From NCBI GenBank assembly GCA_903854175.1, contig CAINVQ010000078.1:1-5540 (forward strand): a stretch of 5,540 nucleotides of DNA. The letters are read 5' to 3'. The notes below the pieces were generated by a model, which saw only the letters and a program-made list of their open reading frames with translations, ran no database searches and was not told the DNA's origin. Positions 1 through 5,540 of the stretch are shown here, in pieces. Position 1 is the first letter of the stretch. Each line of letters starts with the position of its first letter. Position numbers and translations under genes: made by a program. This DNA is from an uncultured Actinomycetes bacterium. GTDB taxonomy: Bacteria > Actinomycetota > Acidimicrobiia > Acidimicrobiales > RAAP-2.

Positions 1-594
1 ACACCAATCGAAGAAACCGTTTGGGCCATGAGTGACATGATCTCTCAGGGCAAGGCTCTTTACTGGGGAACTAGTGAGTGGAGTGCCGATGAAATTCGTG
101 CGGCATACGACATTGCTGACAAGCATCACTTGCACAAGCCAGTTATGGAACAGCCGCAGTACAACATCCTTCACCGCGGAACAATTGAAGATGAGTACCG
201 TCGCCTCTACGAAGACATTGGCCTTGGAACAACTATTTGGTCTCCCCTCGCTTCAGGACTGCTCACCGGTAAGTACCTCAATGGTGCGCCATCTGGTTCA
301 CGCGCAACACTTCCTGGTTACGAGTGGTTGAAAGACCGCCTCACTGACGAGAAGCAGAACAAGAAGGTTGCTGAACTAAAGGTTGTTGCAGATGACCTTG
401 GCGTTTCGCTCACCCATCTTTCACTTGCTTGGTGTGCAAAGAACCCGAACGTTTCAACAGTCATCACTGGCGCGTCTAGCGCAGCTCAGGTTCGAGAGAA
501 CATGACGGCACTCGATGTCTTGCCACTTCTAACTCCAGAAGTAATGGCGCGCATTAACGCAATTAGCCCGGTGAAATTTAACCGCGACTTCTAA
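1..594 (+). CDS. Aldo/keto reductase, Kv-beta-like class (5' end outside window)
   Basis: The frame is open from the first base and ends at a TAA, giving 197 residues of a protein whose family is usually about 320-340 long, so roughly the first 130 residues lie upstream. The ATG at 28 is internal: the residues before it ([10 protein letters not shown]) continue the family pattern, which has TPMEETVRAM-like sequence here. Visible family landmarks are YWGTSEWS (21-28 of the fragment), EQPQYN (50-55), [12 protein letters not shown] (81-92) and the NADP-binding segment [12 protein letters not shown] (156-167). The fragment resembles voltage-gated potassium channel beta subunits and their bacterial relatives (AKR6/AKR14-like). 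These are cytosolic NADPH-dependent reductases of aldehydes or ketones; the physiological substrate cannot be told from sequence. The catalytic Asp, Tyr and Lys of the family would be in the missing part, so activity cannot be verified. The gene runs toward serA and ends just before the shared terminator. Confidence 0.93.
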   Translation, partial: TPIEETVWAMSDMISQGKALYWGTSEWSADEIRAAYDIADKHHLHKPVMEQPQYNILHRGTIEDEYRRLYEDIGLGTTIWSPLASGLLTGKYLNGAPSGSRATLPGYEWLKDRLTDEKQNKKVAELKVVADDLGVSLTHLSLAWCAKNPNVSTVITGASSAAQVRENMTALDVLPLLTPEVMARINAISPVKFNRDF

Positions 595-602
595 AGTCAA
601 TA

Positions 603-640
603 AAAAAATCCCCGTGGCCATTTGGTCACGGGGATTTTTT
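603..640. terminator. Bidirectional intrinsic terminator between convergent genes
   Basis: A near-perfect inverted repeat pairs 603-619 with 624-640: an A run, TCCCCGTG and GCC on the left, an ATTT loop (620-623), then GGT, CACGGGGA and a T run on the right. The stem is 17 pairs with a single G-T wobble. The outer A-T pairs supply a T tract after the GC-rich core on each strand, so it can end transcription in both directions. It starts 8 bases after the aldo/keto reductase stop and lies 23 bases beyond the serA stop, which fits a shared terminator. Confidence 0.92.
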
Positions 641-663
641 GTTGTAACTACGAGTTTAAAAAC

Positions 664-2238
664 TTATCGAAGCGTGATGAGGTGAATGTCGACAATACCG
701 TTGGCGCCGCGAAGTGATTCAATAACATTCGCTGGGGTTGGTGAACCAGTTGACAAGACCATAAGTGCAGTCTTTGACTGTGGATCTGGTCCTACTGCCA
801 TTGATGCAATTGAAATGCCAGCATCACCAAGTGCCATACCAACATGGCCAATCATTCCTGGACGGTCGTCGTTTCGAACCACGAGCATTGAGCTGGCTGG
901 TGGAATTTCAACGCTGTGACCGTCAACACTCACGATTCGAGTTTCGAGGCGTGTGCCAATTGTCATAAGCGTTCCAGAGACTGAGTGGCCGCTTGCCTTA
1001 ACGGTGATGAGGTTTACGTATTCAGGAGAATCAACAACTGATTCTTCTGAGAATGACAACTTGTTTTCTGCCGCAAGCTGCGGGGCATTAACAAATGAAA
1101 CTCCATCGTGACCTGAAGCCGTGAGCAGTCCCTTGAGCGCGCAGAGGGTAAGGATTTTCGTTCCTGAACCCGCAAGCTCGCCTTGGTAGGTGACTTCGAG
1201 GTCTCCTGGCTTTCCGTCAAGAAGTCCACCAATGAAACGTCCGAGTACTTCTGCAAGTCCCATGAAGGGACGCACAACGTTTGAAACTTCTCCAGCAGAA
1301 ACGTTCACCGCAAAAGGAACAAAGTCTCCAGCTAGGGCAAGTTGCACTTGCTCAGCAATGGTGATTCCAGCTTTGTCCTGTGCTTCTGCAGTTGAGGCTC
1401 CAAGGTGAGGAACAACAACAACTGATGGCAGTTCAAACAAAGGCGACTCAGTTGTTGGTTCTTTTTCAAACACGTCAAGTGCAGCACCCTGTACAGTTCC
1501 AGCGATAATTGCTGCAGCGAGGTCAGCTTCGTTAACAATGCCACCACGAGCAACGTTGATGATACGAACTGTTGGCTTGCACTTCTTGAGTGACTCAGCA
1601 TTAAGAAGGTTTGTTGTTTCCTTCGTCTTAGGAAGGTGAATAGTAATGAAGTCAGACTTCGCGAGGAGTTCATCAAGAGTCATGAGATCAATTCCCATGT
1701 GACGCGCACGCTCTTCAGTGATGTAAGGGTCGTATGCAACGAGGTGCATTCCAAAGGCCATGGCGCGCTGGGCCACGAGTGCACCAATCTTTCCAAGCCC
1801 AATTACACCAAGTGTCTTGCCGTGAAGCTCAACACCTTCCCACTTGCTTCGCTCCCAGCGTCCAGCCTTAAGAGCTGAATGTGCTTGTGGGATGTTGCGA
1901 GCCTGCGCGAGAAGAAGCGCCATAGTCTGCTCTGCGGCAGAAAGAATATTTGAGACCGGTGCGTTGACAACCATTACTCCGAGTTCGGTGGCCTTTGTTA
2001 CGTCAACGTTGTCAAGTCCAATACCAGCACGACCAACAACAATCATGTCCTTGGCGGCTTCAAGCGTTGGAGCATCAACCTGTGTGGCGGAGCGAATGAT
2101 GAGTGCGTGTGCGCCCTTTACCGCTTCAATGAGCTGCTCTGGAGAAAGTCCGAGTTGAATATCAACTTCGTGACCTGCGTTACGCAGCTCTTGGAGACCA
2201 CTGTCGGCAATTTCTTCTGTAACTAAAACACGGGCCAC
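664..2238 (-). CDS. serA: D-3-phosphoglycerate dehydrogenase, long ACT-domain form
   Basis: This enzyme oxidises 3-phosphoglycerate to 3-phosphohydroxypyruvate with NAD, the first step of the phosphorylated serine pathway, in the cytosol. With the GTG start at 2238 it has 524 residues, close to the roughly 528 of the mycobacterial enzyme. Domains in order are: a substrate-binding part (about 1-95 and 285-310), a Rossmann NAD-binding domain with GLGKIG (147-152), an intervening allosteric-substrate-binding-type domain (about 315-445) and a C-terminal ACT domain (about 450-524). The expected catalytic triad is present: Arg231 in NVARGG, Glu260 in VFEKEP and His278 in VPHLGAS. The frame stays open upstream to a TTG at 2253 (529 residues), but GAAAGG lies 7 bases before the GTG and the family N-terminus begins at ARVLVTEE, so GTG is preferred. 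It follows the aminotransferase gene by 49 bases and is probably cotranscribed with it. ACT domains of this family bind serine for feedback inhibition; two of the usual contact positions look changed here (see findings). Confidence 0.96.
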   Translation of the reverse strand: MARVLVTEEIADSGLQELRNAGHEVDIQLGLSPEQLIEAVKGAHALIIRSATQVDAPTLEAAKDMIVVGRAGIGLDNVDVTKATELGVMVVNAPVSNILSAAEQTMALLLAQARNIPQAHSALKAGRWERSKWEGVELHGKTLGVIGLGKIGALVAQRAMAFGMHLVAYDPYITEERARHMGIDLMTLDELLAKSDFITIHLPKTKETTNLLNAESLKKCKPTVRIINVARGGIVNEADLAAAIIAGTVQGAALDVFEKEPTTESPLFELPSVVVVPHLGASTAEAQDKAGITIAEQVQLALAGDFVPFAVNVSAGEVSNVVRPFMGLAEVLGRFIGGLLDGKPGDLEVTYQGELAGSGTKILTLCALKGLLTASGHDGVSFVNAPQLAAENKLSFSEESVVDSPEYVNLITVKASGHSVSGTLMTIGTRLETRIVSVDGHSVEIPPASSMLVVRNDDRPGMIGHVGMALGDAGISIASMAVGPDPQSKTALMVLSTGSPTPANVIESLRGANGIVDIHLITLR

Positions 2239-2245
2239 GGGGGAA

Positions 2246-2251
2246 CCTTTC
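2246..2251 (-). promoter_or_regulatory. Ribosome binding site that fixes the serA start
   Basis: On the minus strand GAAAGG is followed by the seven bases TTCCCCC and then the GTG at 2238. This spacing suits GTG initiation. It overlaps the alternative in-frame TTG at 2253, and no comparable purine-rich site is placed correctly for that TTG, so the longer version of the protein is unlikely. Confidence 0.7.
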
Positions 2252-2268
2252 AATCGGTAGAGAGAGTT

Positions 2269-2287
2269 TAAAGCGAAAGTAAAGCGA
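2269..2287. repeat. Two direct copies of TAAAGCGA, 11 bases apart
   Basis: The octamer TAAAGCGA occurs at 2269-2276 and again at 2280-2287, with start points 11 bases apart, about one helical turn. The pair lies in the spacer between the aminotransferase stop and the serA start, ending against the stop codon. Such phasing is typical of regulator binding sites, but in so short an AT-rich spacer it could be chance. A TANNNT match (TAAACT) read on the minus strand at 2265-2270 overlaps the first copy, so an internal serA promoter is conceivable though weakly supported. Confidence 0.35.
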
Positions 2288-3487
2288 TTAGCCCTTGGCT
2301 ACTAAATCAGCCAAACGGTCGAGTCCTTCAGCAATGTCCTTGTCCCCAAGGGCGTAGCTAAAGCGCATGAAACCTGGAGTTCCAAAGGCCTCCCCCGGAA
2401 CAGCTGCGATCTTGATTGTTTCAAGAAGTGAGTCTGCAAGCTCTGAGGTCGTATTTGAAACCTTCCCACCGAGTGAGCGACCAAGCAGACCTGTGAAGTT
2501 CGGGTAGCAGTAGAAGGCACCTTCTGGCAGCGCACAAGAAATACCGTCGATTGCGTTTAACTTTTCAACCATCATTAAGCGGCGGCGATTAAAAGCAGTC
2601 TTCATTTCATCAACAGCACTGAGGTCACCAGTCAGCGCTGCAATTGCTGCGCGCTGAGAGATGTTTGAGATGTTTGAAGTTGTTTGTGACTGGTAGTTGA
2701 TTGCTGCGTTCATCACGTCTTGTGAACCAATCATCCAACCAATTCGCCAACCAGTCATTGCGTAGGTCTTGGCAACACCGTTAACAACAACCCACCGGTC
2801 ACCGAGCTCTGGGGCAACAACTGCCATTGATACATTCTTGGCGTCTCCATATACAAGGTGTTCGTAAATTTCATCGAGCATGACCATAATGTCGTGCTCA
2901 GCTGCCCAGCGTCCGATCTTGATGATTTCTTCTGGAGTAACAACTGCACCCGTTGGGTTTGATGGTGATACAAAAACCAGCAACTTCGTTTTCTTGGTGC
3001 GTGCTTTTTCAAGCTCGTCAACTGTTACGCGAAAACCATTTGCTTCACTCGTTAAAACTGGCACTGGAATTCCACCAGCGAGGTAGACCGCTTCTGGATA
3101 TGTAGTCCAGTAAGGAGCAGGAATTAAAACTTCATCACCCGGGTTAACGAGTGTCATGAATGTTGTTGCGACGGCGTGCTTGCCGCCGTTAGTTACAAGA
3201 ACTTGGCTTGGCTTAATTTCGAGCCCAGTGTCACGCTTGGTCTTAAAGACAATCGCTTCACGTAGATCTTGGAGTCCCGCCGTTGGGGTGTACTTGTGAT
3301 TGCTTGGGTCCGAACAGGCTTTAATAGCCGCGTCCACAATTGCTTGAGGAGTGGGAAAGTCAGGCTCTCCAGCTCCGTAGCCAATGACGGGCTCACCAGC
3401 AGCCTTTAACGCCTTAGCTTTTGCATCGACGGCCAAAGTCGCACTTGGGGCTAAACCGGCAAGTAGGTGGCTGACTCTCGAACTCAT
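2288..3487 (-). CDS. aspB: Class I aspartate aminotransferase (subgroup 1b type)
   Basis: A PLP-dependent cytosolic enzyme that most likely exchanges the amino group between aspartate/oxaloacetate and glutamate/2-oxoglutarate. The product is 399 residues from the ATG at 3487, normal for the family. Landmarks in that numbering are GYGAGEPDFPTP (36-47), the SNPTG motif (Asn177), LDEIYEHLVY with PLP-binding Asp205, the PLP lysine Lys240 in VAKTYAMTGWRIGW, and substrate-carboxylate Arg375 in MRFSYA. Lys103 in TNGGKHA matches a lysine that reads the side-chain carboxylate in the Thermus-type enzyme, which favours an acidic substrate. The frame extends four codons further to an ATG at 3499, but GGAG lies 6 bases before the ATG at 3487 and the longer form would leave its own ATG without a site. 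The gene is first in a probable operon with serA and diverges from serC. Subgroup 1b members can also act on prephenate, which sequence alone does not exclude; the symbol follows the Bacillus 1b-type gene and is tentative. Confidence 0.9.
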   Translation of the reverse strand: MSSRVSHLLAGLAPSATLAVDAKAKALKAAGEPVIGYGAGEPDFPTPQAIVDAAIKACSDPSNHKYTPTAGLQDLREAIVFKTKRDTGLEIKPSQVLVTNGGKHAVATTFMTLVNPGDEVLIPAPYWTTYPEAVYLAGGIPVPVLTSEANGFRVTVDELEKARTKKTKLLVFVSPSNPTGAVVTPEEIIKIGRWAAEHDIMVMLDEIYEHLVYGDAKNVSMAVVAPELGDRWVVVNGVAKTYAMTGWRIGWMIGSQDVMNAAINYQSQTTSNISNISQRAAIAALTGDLSAVDEMKTAFNRRRLMMVEKLNAIDGISCALPEGAFYCYPNFTGLLGRSLGGKVSNTTSELADSLLETIKIAAVPGEAFGTPGFMRFSYALGDKDIAEGLDRLADLVAKG

Positions 3488-3493
3488 CAAATG

Positions 3494-3497
3494 CTCC
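3494..3497 (-). promoter_or_regulatory. Ribosome binding site that fixes the aminotransferase start
   Basis: On the minus strand GGAG is followed by CATTTG (6 bases) and the ATG at 3487. The site overlaps the first codons of the longer reading from the ATG at 3499, so the shorter start is the better choice. Confidence 0.7.
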
Positions 3498-3509
3498 ATT
3501 CATTTTACG

Positions 3510-4646
<1,137 letters not shown>

Positions 4647-4676
4647 ATAACTCCTAGTGTCCAGTAGTGAATAAAT

Positions 4677-4681
4677 GGAGG
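4677..4681 (+). promoter_or_regulatory. Strong ribosome binding site for the oxidoreductase gene
   Basis: GGAGG is followed by ACACA and then the ATG at 4687. It is the best Shine-Dalgarno match in the window and contrasts with serC, which has none. No hairpin terminator and no convincing promoter are seen in the 40 bases after serC, so readthrough from serC is likely. Confidence 0.8.
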
Positions 4682-4686
4682 ACACA

Positions 4687-5540
4687 ATGAGTCGAGTTTT
4701 AGTTACTGGTGCCACTGGCTACGTTGGTGGACGCTTAGTCCCAAGACTTCTTGAAGAAGGCAACACTGTTCGCTGCCTCGTTCGTACTCCTGGGAAACTT
4801 TCCCAAGCACCGTGGCTTGCAGATGTAGAAATTGTTCAGGGCTCTATTGAAGGTGACCTCACTGAAGCAATGCGCGACGTTGATGTTGCTGTTTATTTAG
4901 TTCACGGAATTGGTGATGGCGCTGACTGGGTTGCCAAAGAAACCAGAGACGCCGAAAACTTCAGAGTTGCGTGTGAAAAAGCTGGAGTTCAGCGCATCAT
5001 CTACCTAGGTGGCATGGGCGATGATAACGACACGCTGAGTGTTCACCTCACCAGTCGACACAGCGTAGGTAAAACACTTGCTGCTGGCGCTATTCCCGTC
5101 ACTGAACTGAGAGCTGCTGTTGTTATTGGTTCGGGATCAGCAAGTTTCGAGATGCTTCGCTACCTCGTAGAAGTTCTTCCCGTGATGGTTACGCCAAAGT
5201 GGGTAAGGACAAAGTCTCAGCCCATTGCTATCTCCGATGTTCTCAACTACCTCGTTAAGGTCATCAATTCTCCAAGTCCAATTCCAGGGATATTCGAGAT
5301 TGGTGGCAAGGACATTATTTCCTACGCCGAAATGATGGACATCTACGCCGAGGAAGCGGGGCTAAAGAAGAGAAGGCTCATTCCCGTCCCATTCTTGACC
5401 CCTCGCCTTTCTTCTCACTGGGTGGGCATAGTTACCCCGGTGCCAGCGAGTCTCGCCAAACCACTTGTTGACAGTTTGGTGAATGAAGTAATTGTTCATG
5501 GCACAAAAACTTCTGACACTCTCGGCGAACCCCAGCGTGG
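4687..5540 (+). CDS. NAD(P)-binding Rossmann-fold oxidoreductase, atypical SDR, probably with C-terminal DUF2867 (3' end outside window)
   Basis: The frame is open for 284 codons from the ATG to the edge with no stop. The N-terminus MSRVLVTGATGYVGGR holds the GxxGxxG dinucleotide-binding motif (Gly8, Gly11, Gly14), and IIYLGGMGDD (104-113) is the matching later strand of the fold. Further family blocks are AVYLVHGIG (68-76), HLTSRHSVGKTL (120-131), TELRAAVVIGSGSASFE (139-155), LPVMVTPKWVRTKSQPIA (164-181) and FLTPRLSSHWVG (236-247). I recall this block order from epimerase/NmrA-like proteins of about 480-500 residues ending in DUF2867; that domain would lie beyond the edge and is inferred. 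The classical SDR YxxxK active site is not seen, so it may bind a nucleotide without the standard chemistry. Substrate and role are unknown. Lying 40 bases after serC suggests cotranscription, but no functional link with serine synthesis follows from that. Confidence 0.88.
   Translation, partial: MSRVLVTGATGYVGGRLVPRLLEEGNTVRCLVRTPGKLSQAPWLADVEIVQGSIEGDLTEAMRDVDVAVYLVHGIGDGADWVAKETRDAENFRVACEKAGVQRIIYLGGMGDDNDTLSVHLTSRHSVGKTLAAGAIPVTELRAAVVIGSGSASFEMLRYLVEVLPVMVTPKWVRTKSQPIAISDVLNYLVKVINSPSPIPGIFEIGGKDIISYAEMMDIYAEEAGLKKRRLIPVPFLTPRLSSHWVGIVTPVPASLAKPLVDSLVNEVIVHGTKTSDTLGEPQR

Noticed and set aside
1332..1676. A 114-codon open frame on the minus strand within serA.
   Set aside because: It is an out-of-phase reading of the same strand as serA. 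Its Leu/Ser/Gln-rich composition is typical of frame-shadow translations and matches no family I recognise.
1844..2158. A 104-codon open frame antisense to serA.
   Set aside because: It is complementary to a strongly conserved coding region, has no ribosome binding site, and is rich in Ala, Ser, Thr and Cys as expected for an antisense shadow.
3414..3503. A 29-codon frame on the minus strand starting at ATG 3503 and overlapping the aminotransferase start out of frame, possibly an upstream leader peptide.
   Set aside because: It has no ribosome binding site, its residues show no attenuator-like run of one amino acid, and most of it lies inside the aminotransferase coding region. Chance is the simplest explanation.
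4647..4686. A possible terminator or promoter between serC and the oxidoreductase gene, including a repeated TAGTG.
   Set aside because: No inverted repeat with a T run is present, and the TAGTGT hexamer has no supporting -35. The two TAGTG copies are too short to mean much. Only the GGAGG site is supported.

Overview
The window reads as ordinary chromosomal DNA from an actinobacterium with mid-range base composition (about half G+C, hand-counted on a few lines). The best taxonomic clues are the serC product, which is of the long actinobacterial/mycobacterial type, and the serA product, which is the roughly 525-residue long form with an intervening domain before its C-terminal ACT domain. The moderate G+C content and short spacers would suit a small-genome aquatic actinobacterium (for example Luna-type Microbacteriaceae or acI-like lineages), but that placement is inference.

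Layout from left to right. (1) Positions 1-594 (+) hold the C-terminal 197 residues of an aldo/keto reductase of the Kv-beta-like class; its start is outside the window. (2) Positions 603-640 form a strong hairpin flanked by A and T runs, shared as a two-way terminator with the convergent gene. (3) On the minus strand, a class I aspartate aminotransferase gene (2288-3487) is followed after 49 bases by serA, D-3-phosphoglycerate dehydrogenase (664-2238); these two probably form one transcript. (4) A gap of only 37 bases (3488-3524) separates this pair from the divergent serC (3525-4646, +), phosphoserine aminotransferase. It appears to hold overlapping -10 elements for both directions. (5) Forty bases after serC, behind a strong GGAGG ribosome binding site, begins an NAD(P)-binding Rossmann-fold oxidoreductase (4687 to the window edge, 3' end missing), probably of the family that carries a C-terminal DUF2867 domain.

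Functionally, serA and serC supply the first two steps of the phosphorylated serine pathway: 3-phosphoglycerate to 3-phosphohydroxypyruvate to O-phosphoserine. The third enzyme, phosphoserine phosphatase (serB), is not in the window. The aspartate aminotransferase links glutamate/2-oxoglutarate with aspartate/oxaloacetate, and SerC uses the same amino donor pair, so co-placement makes metabolic sense. No mobile element, CRISPR array, tRNA, rRNA or riboswitch was seen, and I found no sign of a novel multi-gene system. The most informative oddities are non-canonical residues at the presumed serine-binding site of the SerA ACT domain and the very compact divergent promoter with a probably leaderless serC.
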